64,000 nt of DNA from an uncultured Oleiphilaceae bacterium (GTDB lineage Bacteria > Pseudomonadota > Gammaproteobacteria > Pseudomonadales > Oleiphilaceae): NCBI GenBank assembly GCA_913060665.1, contig CAJXUY010000010.1, forward strand, positions 105,493-169,492. The letters are read 5' to 3'. Each line of letters opens with the position of its first letter. Position 1 is the first letter of the stretch. A model generated the notes under the pieces. It searched no databases and was not told the DNA's origin. It saw only the letters and a list, made by a program, of their open reading frames with translations. Below, piece by piece: positions 1 to 8,050 of this stretch. The position numbers and the translations under genes are program-made.

Positions 1-904
1 ACCGAACTCTGTAGTTACCAAAATTGGGGTCAGTCTGGATCTCTTTCCAGATAAAAAGCTCCTTTAAGAACAACTCTAATGAGCCTTCAGCGAGTTTATT
101 TCTTCGAGCTTGAGGAAGCGTCATCACCTGTTCACTTGATACCGACAGCCCCGGCTCGTAAGACGTTGCCATCACGTGAGGAGTTGAATATTCCAGTAGT
201 ATTTCCGGCACAATAAAACGTTCGTCATCCTGCAACATCTGACCAAACCGCCGAGTTGTTTCTGCCTCTAAGGTATAGTCTACTTCACGGTGCATCATCA
301 CCCGAACTTCTTCTAACCATTCGTCAAAATCGCGATTAAACGAAACCAACTTTGCCAGTTTTAACAGTTGAGCTACCGAATCAAGGTCAGTATCAACGGC
401 GTCAGCGACACCGGGGTACTGAATTTTTAAGCAAATTTCCTTGCCATCTGATTTACGCCTTGCTCGATGAACTTGCCCAAGTGAAGCTGCACCTATGGGC
501 TGTCTCTCGATCACCAATTCTTCTATGACCTCTTCACCTAACTCAAAGCAAAGTACCTTTTCAATTGAGGGCCACTCTAGGGCGGTGGTTTGATCTTCGA
601 GCGTATGCAGCGCTTCGGTTACCTCAACAGGTAAAAAGTGCTCGCCATAAAGCGCCATCACCTGACCGATTTTAACGACACTACCCTTTAACTTTCCGAG
701 CTCATCAACTAAAAACTCAGCCTGCCTGGAGAGCATCTTTTTTCGCCTCTCCAGCTTTTTTTCTTTACTAGTAAAAACATTGGCGGCGACATGGCCTGCC
801 ATTCTGGTACTAACAAATAGCCCTGCTTTAGTAAGGCTTAATCGTCTTTCAAAACTGCCCGTTTTTATACGAGAAACTGTACCCTTGGTTTTATCGTCTG
901 CCAT
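1..904 (-). CDS. ABC1/AarF-family atypical kinase, partial (C-terminus beyond window)
   Basis: The first 301 residues of an ABC1 (AarF/UbiB/ADCK) atypical kinase run off the left edge, so the stop codon is not seen. Visible family marks are the KxGQ motif (KIGQ, residues 78-81), the alanine-rich nucleotide loop (AASLGQVH, about 139-146), the lysine of the VAIK-like strand (LKIQYPGV, about 159-166), EVDYTLEA, and a TDPNFGNY segment that replaces the usual DPHPGN metal loop. Members bind ATP and support ubiquinone or lipid metabolism; the substrate of this subgroup is not known. The ATG at 902-904 is preceded by weak purines. It lies 82 bases upstream of the lipA stop on the same strand. This is not clearly UbiB itself: the ubiE-ubiJ-ubiB context is absent. 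Confidence 0.85.
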   Translation of the reverse strand, partial: MADDKTKGTVSRIKTGSFERRLSLTKAGLFVSTRMAGHVAANVFTSKEKKLERRKKMLSRQAEFLVDELGKLKGSVVKIGQVMALYGEHFLPVEVTEALHTLEDQTTALEWPSIEKVLCFELGEEVIEELVIERQPIGAASLGQVHRARRKSDGKEICLKIQYPGVADAVDTDLDSVAQLLKLAKLVSFNRDFDEWLEEVRVMMHREVDYTLEAETTRRFGQMLQDDERFIVPEILLEYSTPHVMATSYEPGLSVSSEQVMTLPQARRNKLAEGSLELFLKELFIWKEIQTDPNFGNYRVR

Positions 905-986
905 CTTTAACTAACTTCAGTTAAGCCCATTTTATAAGCGTCTTAAATTTAAATCACCACTATACTTTTAAGTCACTACGATGCGT

Positions 987-1985
987 TTAGCTCACTTTTT
1001 CTCCATGTGCCTGTTTATCCGCATGGTAAGACGAACGAACCATGGGGCCACTTGCTACATGCTTAAACCCCATCGCTCGGCCTTTTTCTGCCAATGCATC
1101 AAACTCGGCGGGTGTCACAAACCGCTCGAGTTTTAGATGCTCTTTACTCGGCTGCAAGTATTGCCCTAGGGTTAGCATATCGACATCATGACGTCGAAGA
1201 TCCTCCATCACCTGCTCGACTTCAGCAATTTCTTCGCCGATACCCAGCATTAAACCTGACTTTGTCAGCACCTTTGGTGCACGTGCTTTATACTCTTTCA
1301 GCAACTTAAGTGACCATTCATAATCAGACCCTGGTCGCACTTTACGATACAAGCTCGGCACGGTTTCAAGGTTATGGTTGAATACGTCAGGTGGAGTCTG
1401 CTGCATGATGTCGAGTGCTACGTCCATTCGACCACGAAAATCTGGCACTAATACCTCTATTTCAATCTTAGGACTCAGAATACGAGTCTCTCTAATACAG
1501 TCAACAAAGTGTCCAGCACCGCCATCTCTTAGGTCATCACGATCAACAGAGGTAATCACCACGTATCGCAACCCCATATCAGCAATCGCTTCAGCAAGCT
1601 GAGTCGGTTCATTCTGGTCTAACGGCTTAGGTCGGCCATGCGCCACATCACAAAATGGGCAGCGACGTGTACAGATATCCCCCATAATCATGAAGGTAGC
1701 GGTACCGCCACCAAAACACTCACCTAAATTTGGACAGGACGCCTCTTCGCAAACAGTATGCAGTTTATGCTTTCTAAGTTTTTTCTTAATATCATCAATT
1801 CTGGGTGTTGCCGGTACACGAACACGTATCCAATCAGGCTTACGCGGCATTTTATCTGTCGCAATTACTTTCACCGGAATACGCGCGACCTTTTCGGCCC
1901 CTCGAAGTTTTACCCCAGTCTCTACTCGCCTGCTCTTTACCGCTTCCGCTTTTTCTGTGCCAGTACTATTATCCGACTCTTTCAT
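987..1985 (-). CDS. lipA: Lipoyl synthase
   Basis: Radical-SAM enzyme that inserts two sulfurs into protein-bound octanoyl groups to make lipoyl cofactors of the 2-oxoacid dehydrogenases and the glycine cleavage system. Both iron-sulfur sites are present: auxiliary-cluster cysteines 79, 84 and 90 ([12 protein letters not shown]) and the radical-SAM CxxxCxxC at cysteines 105, 109 and 112 (CTRRCPFC). The C-terminal RSSYHAD motif carries the serine ligand of the auxiliary cluster. At 332 residues it is of normal length. The first ~45 residues are poorly conserved in the family, so the start is less sure than the rest. It follows lipB on the same strand with 58 bases between, the usual order for this pathway. 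Confidence 0.97.
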   Translation of the reverse strand: MKESDNSTGTEKAEAVKSRRVETGVKLRGAEKVARIPVKVIATDKMPRKPDWIRVRVPATPRIDDIKKKLRKHKLHTVCEEASCPNLGECFGGGTATFMIMGDICTRRCPFCDVAHGRPKPLDQNEPTQLAEAIADMGLRYVVITSVDRDDLRDGGAGHFVDCIRETRILSPKIEIEVLVPDFRGRMDVALDIMQQTPPDVFNHNLETVPSLYRKVRPGSDYEWSLKLLKEYKARAPKVLTKSGLMLGIGEEIAEVEQVMEDLRRHDVDMLTLGQYLQPSKEHLKLERFVTPAEFDALAEKGRAMGFKHVASGPMVRSSYHADKQAHGEKVS

Positions 1986-2043
1986 GGTTCAACTCGTTTT
2001 GCTAGGTCTTAACGTTCAGCCAGTGGTTGGCATTAAGATCGTT

Positions 2044-2772
2044 TTAAAAATTAGGTAGCTCACGGGCAAGGTTCACTACCTCATACCCAAACGCCTTTTC
2101 CAGTTTCGACTGTAATATTTCGGCTACATGATCTATCAACACAGGGCCTTCTTGTGATGGCGAATCATTTCCGTCTAATATCTTTGTATTCAATCCGCTT
2201 AGCTGCACTATTTTCATGCCTTGATAGCCGCAAGGGTTGATACGAGAAAAAGGTTCTAGATCCATGTCTACATTGAGACTTAACCCATGGAAAGAGCGCC
2301 CTTTTCTAATTCTTAGTCCTAGCGATGCTATTTTCGCCTCTCCGACATAAACACCAGGCGCATCTTTACGCGCCGCGGCCTCTACACCATAAAAAGACAG
2401 CGTCTCGACAATGGCCTGCTCAATCAATGAGACGAGAACACGAACGCCGATATTCCGTCGTTTGATATCTACCATAATGTAGGCAACCAACTGCCCAGGT
2501 CCGTGATAGGTCACCTGCCCGCCTCTATCTACAGGTACAACGGGAATATCGCCAGGGACCAGAACATGTTCGGATTTGCCTGCCTGTCCTTGTGTAAATA
2601 CGGAGGGGTGCTGCAATACCCAGATTTCATCAGCAGTGCCACCGTCACGACTATCCGTAAACGATTTCATTGCCTCCCACACAGGAACGTAATCAACAGT
2701 GCCTAACGCTCTAACCGTCAGTTGCTGATTAACGGTAACGGGAGACGGCTGGTCAGTAACTTCAGTACCCAT
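2044..2772 (-). CDS. lipB: Octanoyl-[acyl-carrier-protein]:protein octanoyltransferase
   Basis: Transfers octanoate from acyl carrier protein to lipoyl domains, supplying the substrate of LipA. The family signature [12 protein letters not shown] is at residues 83-94; the catalytic lysine is Lys147 ([12 protein letters not shown]) and the catalytic cysteine Cys181 (NPCGYQG). Length 242 residues, slightly longer than the E. coli protein because of a polar N-terminal extension of about 15 residues. It is nine bases downstream of ybeD, and the pair is probably co-transcribed with lipA. Confidence 0.96.
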   Translation of the reverse strand: MGTEVTDQPSPVTVNQQLTVRALGTVDYVPVWEAMKSFTDSRDGGTADEIWVLQHPSVFTQGQAGKSEHVLVPGDIPVVPVDRGGQVTYHGPGQLVAYIMVDIKRRNIGVRVLVSLIEQAIVETLSFYGVEAAARKDAPGVYVGEAKIASLGLRIRKGRSFHGLSLNVDMDLEPFSRINPCGYQGMKIVQLSGLNTKILDGNDSPSQEGPVLIDHVAEILQSKLEKAFGYEVVNLARELPNF

Positions 2773-2781
2773 GTAATTATC

Positions 2782-3051
2782 CTAAATAACCATCGTCACA
2801 CGACCACTCGCCTTCAAATCTTCAAACAGATTTTCAAGCTGGTCTTTACCTGTCGCCACAATCCATAACCTGACCGATATAAATTTTCCATTGCGGCTAG
2901 GGTTGATGTCCACGCGTTCAATGTCCAAGTCGGGCGCATGAGCTGAGATTGTTTTAATCACAAACTCTTTAAAACCTGGAGCCGCCTTGCCAATTACTTT
3001 TATCGGGTAGTCGCAAGGAAACTCTATTTTAGGGGGTTCAGGCTCACTCAT
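2782..3051 (-). CDS. ybeD: YbeD/DUF493 family small protein
   Basis: An 89-residue protein of the DUF493 family, a small ferredoxin-like fold similar to ACT-type regulatory domains. The family core is visible (PCDYPIKVIGKA, the VDINPSRNGKFIS segment and the C-terminal SGRVTMVI). Family members sit next to lipB in many gammaproteobacteria, as here, and a link to lipoate metabolism has been suggested on that basis, but no reaction is known. In related genomes the D-amino-acid aminotransferase gene lies immediately upstream; here only a remnant of it is left. Confidence 0.9.
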   Translation of the reverse strand: MSEPEPPKIEFPCDYPIKVIGKAAPGFKEFVIKTISAHAPDLDIERVDINPSRNGKFISVRLWIVATGKDQLENLFEDLKASGRVTMVI

Positions 3052-3118
3052 ATTACTGTACCTATCTAAAGCTTTTCATTAAAAATAACCGTTAACCAAA
3101 TACTCGCTTTTTATCGGC

Positions 3119-3400
3119 TTAATAAAGCTTAACCATCATATGCCAAAACATACCTGACAGCCCATTCAGCGCTACTACCGGTATAACTTCACGTGTCGAA
3201 CCACTAATCCAGACTTCATCCGCCGCTTCAAGAAATGCCGGCGTCATCGCTATTTCCTGAAGCGGTATCTGATGCGTCTTCAGCAATTCCATAATAGTAT
3301 CACGGGTGGTACTACCCAAAATATGCTCATCTTTTACAGGGGTGTAGATTGTACCATTTTTAACAGCAAAGAATTCGACAACAGTGAGATACCCATACAC
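3119..3400 (-). pseudogene. Remnant of D-amino-acid aminotransferase (class IV PLP fold), C-terminal third only
   Basis: The reading frame matches only the C-terminal part of class-IV aminotransferases of the D-alanine aminotransferase type: FFAVKNGTIYTP, then ILGSTTRDTIMELL and ADEVWISGSTREVIPV. The N-terminal two thirds, with the PLP-binding lysine, is missing, and only about 75 bases separate this piece from the dacA stop, so the missing part is not nearby. The C-terminus also looks shortened: the glycine-rich stretch normally between VxxLDG and the last helix is absent. The only start is a GTG at 3398-3400, just past the dacA terminator. It stands where an intact dat gene is found in relatives (dacA-dat-ybeD-lipB). 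I read it as a pseudogene. A short expressed protein is possible but could not be an aminotransferase. Confidence 0.8.
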
Positions 3401-3416
3401 CGTATCGCTGAAAACA

Positions 3417-3444
3417 AAAAGAGAGACCCGAAGGTCCCTCTTTT
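3417..3444 (-). terminator. Rho-independent terminator after dacA
   Basis: Stem of 12 base pairs with one mismatch (3417-3428 with 3433-3444). On the minus strand the loop is TTCG closed by C-G, a very stable tetraloop, and the stem is followed by TTTTTGTTTT. It lies 31 bases after the dacA stop and just before the aminotransferase remnant, so most dacA transcription should end here. Confidence 0.85.
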
Positions 3445-3474
3445 GGCTAATCAGATAGGCTTACCAATTAAGCG

Positions 3475-4650
3475 TTATGAGAAAAGACCGATAAAAAACA
3501 GCTTAATCAAATCCCATATTCGTTTGAAGAAACCACCCTCTTCAACAGGCTGCAGCGCAATCAATGGTTCATCTACCACCAGCTCACCATTGAGTGTCAC
3601 CTTAATTCGACCAAATTCCTGGCCAGTACTTACTGGTGCCTTAATAACGCTATCCACATCAAGTACAGCCTCAAGGTTACCCTTTTGTCCGCGAGGAATA
3701 GTGACCACAACATCTTTTGCGACGCCTAGGTTTAGCACATCACTCTGCCCAGCCCATACTTTACTATCTAGCAGAACTTGTCCTGTTTTATATAGTTCAT
3801 GAGTTTCGTAATACCGAAAACCATAATTTAATAGTTTTTGTGTCTCTCTCGCTCTGGCTTCTTCACTAGTGGTACCCATGACCACACTGATCAACCTCAT
3901 ACCATCACGTTTTGCAGACGAGACCAAACAGTAACCCGCCGCTGCAGTATGTCCGGTTTTTAAGCCATCAACGGATTTATCTCTCCATAACAAACGATTA
4001 CGATTAGGCTGTCGTATATTATTGTAAGTAAAATATTTTTCGGAGTAGAGCCCATATTGCTCCGGGAAGTCCTGGATAATGGCACGAGCCAATCGAGCCA
4101 GATCAAACGCAGATGAATAGTGGTCGTCAGAAGGCAGCCCTGTTGCGTTTACAAAATGACTACCTGACATACCAAGAATTTGAGCATGCTGATTCATAAT
4201 ATCCGCAAATGCACCCTCACTACCGGCAATGTGCTCAGCAACCGCAATACTGGCATCATTCCCCGACTGGATAACAATCCCTTTTAAAATATCCTCTAAA
4301 GGCACTCGAGTACCTTCTTTGATAAACATTTTTGAGCCTCCGGTGCGCCAGGCCTCTACACTCACTAAGACTTCATCATTCGGCGTAATGTTGCCTTGAG
4401 CGATTTCATACTCAACAATGTAGGCAGTCATCATTTTAGTCAAGCTTGCAGGAGGCAACTGTTCTTTAGAGTTCTCTTCAACAATTATCTCCCCACTGTT
4501 AGCATCCATCAGGATAAATGACTTAGCGGCAATTTGAGGGGGAGCAGGTATTAGCGCAGGCTGTGCCGTAGAATATCCGCTAATAGAAATAAGCGCGGAG
4601 AACACAAAAAGTAAAGGCCAGAGCAAGTGTGGAACTTTCCGGGATAACAT
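3475..4650 (-). CDS. dacA: D-alanyl-D-alanine carboxypeptidase (PBP5/6 family)
   Basis: Low-molecular-weight penicillin-binding protein that removes the terminal D-alanine from peptidoglycan pentapeptides in the periplasm. All three active-site motifs are present: SLTK (Ser69-Lys72), SGN (129-131) and KTG (231-233). A signal peptide covers about residues 1-29 (hydrophobic LLWPLLFVFSALISISG, cleavage near STAQ). The C-terminal PBP5 beta-domain ends in an amphipathic helix (FFKRIWDLIKLFFIGLF) typical of inner-membrane anchoring. Length 391 is normal. It is the last gene before a strong terminator in the elongasome block. Confidence 0.96.
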   Translation of the reverse strand: MLSRKVPHLLWPLLFVFSALISISGYSTAQPALIPAPPQIAAKSFILMDANSGEIIVEENSKEQLPPASLTKMMTAYIVEYEIAQGNITPNDEVLVSVEAWRTGGSKMFIKEGTRVPLEDILKGIVIQSGNDASIAVAEHIAGSEGAFADIMNQHAQILGMSGSHFVNATGLPSDDHYSSAFDLARLARAIIQDFPEQYGLYSEKYFTYNNIRQPNRNRLLWRDKSVDGLKTGHTAAAGYCLVSSAKRDGMRLISVVMGTTSEEARARETQKLLNYGFRYYETHELYKTGQVLLDSKVWAGQSDVLNLGVAKDVVVTIPRGQKGNLEAVLDVDSVIKAPVSTGQEFGRIKVTLNGELVVDEPLIALQPVEEGGFFKRIWDLIKLFFIGLFS

Positions 4651-4777
4651 AGAGAAGACTCAATTAATTTAGTTTTACACAAAGGTTTGCCTCTCACCCT
4701 GAGAGACTTCAATAACGCGAGTGAAATATTACCCTATCCTAATGCAGGATTCACCCCGTTCTAACGATTACTCACTC

Positions 4778-5731
4778 CTAAGAAGAAACGGGGCGAGTGA
4801 TAATCATAGGTGACCCCACTTTTGATGCAGTCAATTGTTTCAATAGTTGTTCCGCCTGCCTTAGATCATAAAAGGGGCCCAATCTAACTCGATGAAATAC
4901 TTTTTTTGCGTCAGATGCAGTCCTAACATTCGAAGAGCTTACCGCAGCAGTAGCCGCATAAACACTCTCTTTAGTTTCAGCATCAACTCGATGCTTTAAT
5001 TGCTGGGCCGCAGACTCTGTAGAAAATGCCCCCACTTGAACATAGTAACCATAACCAGCTGCCAACGGACTTGTTTGAGCCCTTGTATTAACCACTTCAG
5101 GTGCAGGTCGTTGGTTCGATGTCGTGGGTGCTACTGCGGCATTATCAGATGTATCCGCTGGGAACTGAGCAACCGTAATAGCTTCTACTTCTACATGCGC
5201 GATTCCACTACTGTAATAGCCCAATTTTTTAGCCGCGGCATAAGATAAGTCAATGATTCGCCCTTCATGGAATGGGCCCCGATCGTTTATCCGTACGATC
5301 ACGCTTCGACGATTGTCCAAGTTAGTAACCTTAGCATAAGTAGGCAGCGGTAATGATTTATGGGCTGCTGACATTTCATACATGTTGTAGATTTCACCGT
5401 TAGACGTTTGATGCCCATGAAACTTAGCGCCATACCAGGAAGCTCCTCCTCTCTCTTTATACCCTTCAGCCGTCGGCAACACATGATAAGTCTTGCCCCA
5501 TACTTCATAGGACGGTTTATTACCACCTCGGCTTTTGGGTTCATAAACAGGAACTGGGTCTGGCAAGTCACTGACATCAAGTTCGGTGTCAGGCGCGGCA
5601 TCAGTATCCATACTATAACGGGAAGGCGCTGAACAACCCGCAATAGCGGCAACCAAAAAGATCAAACCAAGTTTTTTCAAACCGCCGCGAGTAATCTCGT
5701 TAGAATCACTCAAAACCTTACTTTCTACCAT
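4778..5731 (-). CDS. rlpA: RlpA-family septal-ring lytic transglycosylase, lipoprotein
   Basis: A double-psi beta-barrel domain (about residues 95-180: GGASWYGAKFHGHQTSNGE ending in RGPFHEGRIIDLSYAA) plus a C-terminal SPOR domain (about 222-315: GYYVQVGAFSTESAAQQL), which binds denuded glycan at division septa. The lipobox AIAGC puts the lipidated cysteine at residue 33. RlpA in Pseudomonas cleaves glycans lacking stem peptides. The start chosen gives a 20-residue polar segment before the hydrophobic stretch; no closer methionine exists. The gene lies between mltB and dacA, the standard order. Outer-membrane lipoprotein location is inferred. Confidence 0.94.
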   Translation of the reverse strand: MVESKVLSDSNEITRGGLKKLGLIFLVAAIAGCSAPSRYSMDTDAAPDTELDVSDLPDPVPVYEPKSRGGNKPSYEVWGKTYHVLPTAEGYKERGGASWYGAKFHGHQTSNGEIYNMYEMSAAHKSLPLPTYAKVTNLDNRRSVIVRINDRGPFHEGRIIDLSYAAAKKLGYYSSGIAHVEVEAITVAQFPADTSDNAAVAPTTSNQRPAPEVVNTRAQTSPLAAGYGYYVQVGAFSTESAAQQLKHRVDAETKESVYAATAAVSSSNVRTASDAKKVFHRVRLGPFYDLRQAEQLLKQLTASKVGSPMIITRPVSS

Positions 5732-5798
5732 ATCCTAAATATCGCTCATGTATTGGTGCTGACAGCCTACAACGTTACTACTAACGACCAATCTCGCG

Positions 5799-6800
5799 CT
5801 AGTTTTTTAACGCTTCTGACAATTGGTACACCGCCATCGCATAGAGATGACTATGATTGTAGCGGGTAATAACATAGAAATTATGCAGCGCTATCCAATA
5901 TTCGGTGCCGTTTTTACCCTCAAGCTTGAGTAGCTTTCCTTTAGCGCTAAGCTCGAACCCATCTTCTGAGTAAATCCCCCACTGTGCCAGCTCTTCAAGC
6001 GTATATTTCAGCTTTAAGGATTTATATAACGCTTTCTCATAGTCAGTACCTTTTACTTTTGCAAGCCCTGTAACAGGCTGACCTTCGACCCACTTATGTT
6101 GTTTGAAATAATTGGCCACACTTCCAATTGCATCAACAGGGTTATTTAGAATATCTGCAACACCATCGCCATCAAAGTCGACGGCAAAGTTACGGTAACT
6201 ACTGGAGATAAACTGTCCATACCCCATCGCCCCTGCATAAGAACCTTTAAGCTCCATAGGGTTAAATGTTTGTTCGCGAGACAGTAATAACATCTGCTCT
6301 AGCTCACTTTTAAAGAACTTGCTTCTTGGGGGGTAGTCAAATGCTAATGTCGATAATGCATCTATAACACGATAGCTACCACGATTTTTACCATAGCGGG
6401 TTTCAACGCCGATGATGGCAACAATAATCGACTTAGGTACACCAAATTCTTTTTCTGCACGCGCCAGCGTTTCGGCATGCTTCGCCATAAAGGCCTTGCC
6501 GCGATTTATTCGGTCTTCAGTAACAAATATCTTGCGATAGCCTTTCCATTCAAGTCTCTTTTCAGCAGGCCTGGCAATCGCATCCAAAATACTCTGTTTC
6601 TTCTCGGCTTGTGCAAACAAGGCTTCTACTTCTTGCTGATCAAAGCCATGCTTTTCAACCATTTCCAACACAAAAGGCTTCACCGCTTCATGCTCAAGAT
6701 AATTGGCATTAGCCAAGTTGGCGACACTCACTGATGCAGCCAGTCCTATCACAGCCGGTTTCCAGACTGCCTGGAACAGGCGAGTTAGATATTTACTCAA
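5799..6800 (-). CDS. mltB: Lytic murein transglycosylase B
   Basis: Periplasmic transglycosylase that cleaves the MurNAc-GlcNAc bond with formation of 1,6-anhydro-MurNAc. The catalytic glutamate is Glu133 in GVETRYGKNRGSYRV, followed by family blocks ALSTLAFDYPPR, SYAGAMGYGQFISSSYRNFAVD and the DGDGVADI metal-type loop. The N-terminus (residues 1-33) is an ordinary signal peptide ending near ANAN; there is no lipobox cysteine, so unlike E. coli MltB this one is probably soluble in the periplasm. Length 333. Between rodA and rlpA. Confidence 0.95.
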   Translation of the reverse strand: MSKYLTRLFQAVWKPAVIGLAASVSVANLANANYLEHEAVKPFVLEMVEKHGFDQQEVEALFAQAEKKQSILDAIARPAEKRLEWKGYRKIFVTEDRINRGKAFMAKHAETLARAEKEFGVPKSIIVAIIGVETRYGKNRGSYRVIDALSTLAFDYPPRSKFFKSELEQMLLLSREQTFNPMELKGSYAGAMGYGQFISSSYRNFAVDFDGDGVADILNNPVDAIGSVANYFKQHKWVEGQPVTGLAKVKGTDYEKALYKSLKLKYTLEELAQWGIYSEDGFELSAKGKLLKLEGKNGTEYWIALHNFYVITRYNHSHLYAMAVYQLSEALKN

Positions 6801-6901
6801 CGTATTAATTCCTTTTTTGTTTTCTTACCAGTTTATTCCGATGGCTAACCGAATCAAGCTAGCTCATAGGGTCATACGTACTAAAACCAACACAAAGTAC
6901 A

Positions 6902-8050
6902 CTATTTACCCAGCATTTTCTTGTGGGTGTGGATTGACATCAAAACACCAAAAGCAGCCATTAGCGTAACAATAGAAGTTCCCCCATAGCTTACCAACGG
7001 CAGCGGAACACCTACAACAGGTAATAGCCCACTCACCATACCAATATTCACAAACACATAAACAAAAAATGTAAGTGTTAAACTACCCGCAAGCATGCGA
7101 CCAAAGGAGTCTTGTGCGTTAACTGCAATGAACAGCCCCCTGGCAACAATTAGCACATACAATAAAACAAGTAGCGCCACACCAATAAAACCAAACTCTT
7201 CAGCCAATACAGCAATGATAAAGTCAGTATGACTTTCGGGTAAAAAATCCAGCTGCGACTGAGTCCCTTCAAGCCACCCCTTTCCAGTCATCCCCCCTGA
7301 ACCAATCGCCGTTTTTGACTGAATGATATTCCACCCAGCCCCTAAAGGGTCTTTTTCAGGATCGATTAACGTTAACACCCGCTGTTTCTGATAATCCCTC
7401 ATCACAAACATCCACATAGCCGGTATTAATGCTGCGAGCAATGCTATAAACCCACCCACCAGCTTTCCACTAATTCCCGCTAACAGAAGTACAAATATAC
7501 CGGATGCGGCAATCAATAATGAGGTACCTAAATCAGGCTGTTTGATGACCAGAACTACGGGCATAAAGATCAACACTAACGACCCTAAAACATTTTTAAA
7601 GCGGGGTGGGAGATATCGCTCAGACAAATACCAAGCAACCATCATAGGAACAGCAAGCTTCATAAACTCTGAAGGCTGAAAACGAGGTAAACCAGGGAGC
7701 TGCAACCAACGCTGAGCCCCCTTCGCCCCAGTACCCATAACCAATACCGCCCCCAAGGCCATTATACCCATCGCAAATAGCCAAGGAGCCCAACGACGAT
7801 AGACACTAGGATCTAACTGGGCAAATACAATCATCACAACAAACGCAAGCATAAAGCGCATCGCTTGCTTTTGAACATGCACCATACTCTCGCCACTTCC
7901 ACTGTATAAGACTAAAAGCCCAGTGATAGAGAGAATTAATATCAGCACGAGTAATATGGGGTCTATATGTAGCCTAAACAACAACCCTCTACGGTTTTTT
8001 AGATGATAATCGCTACCCGGTAACTGACGAAGAAACTCTTGATTAGCCAT
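6902..8050 (-). CDS. rodA: Rod shape-determining SEDS glycosyltransferase RodA
   Basis: Polytopic membrane protein that polymerises lipid II during elongation in complex with PBP2. Family signatures include FQPSEFMKLAVPMMVAW, the LPESHTDFIIAVLAEEFG loop and the last helices with PLVSYGGTS. I start it at ATG 8048-8050 (MANQEFLRQL, 382 residues). This overlaps the mrdA stop as ATGGCTAA, suggesting translational coupling, and an AGGAG lies about 12 bases upstream. A start at 8086 would add 12 residues within mrdA and cannot be excluded. The downstream gene is mltB. Confidence 0.95.
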   Translation of the reverse strand: MANQEFLRQLPGSDYHLKNRRGLLFRLHIDPILLVLILILSITGLLVLYSGSGESMVHVQKQAMRFMLAFVVMIVFAQLDPSVYRRWAPWLFAMGIMALGAVLVMGTGAKGAQRWLQLPGLPRFQPSEFMKLAVPMMVAWYLSERYLPPRFKNVLGSLVLIFMPVVLVIKQPDLGTSLLIAASGIFVLLLAGISGKLVGGFIALLAALIPAMWMFVMRDYQKQRVLTLIDPEKDPLGAGWNIIQSKTAIGSGGMTGKGWLEGTQSQLDFLPESHTDFIIAVLAEEFGFIGVALLVLLYVLIVARGLFIAVNAQDSFGRMLAGSLTLTFFVYVFVNIGMVSGLLPVVGVPLPLVSYGGTSIVTLMAAFGVLMSIHTHKKMLGK

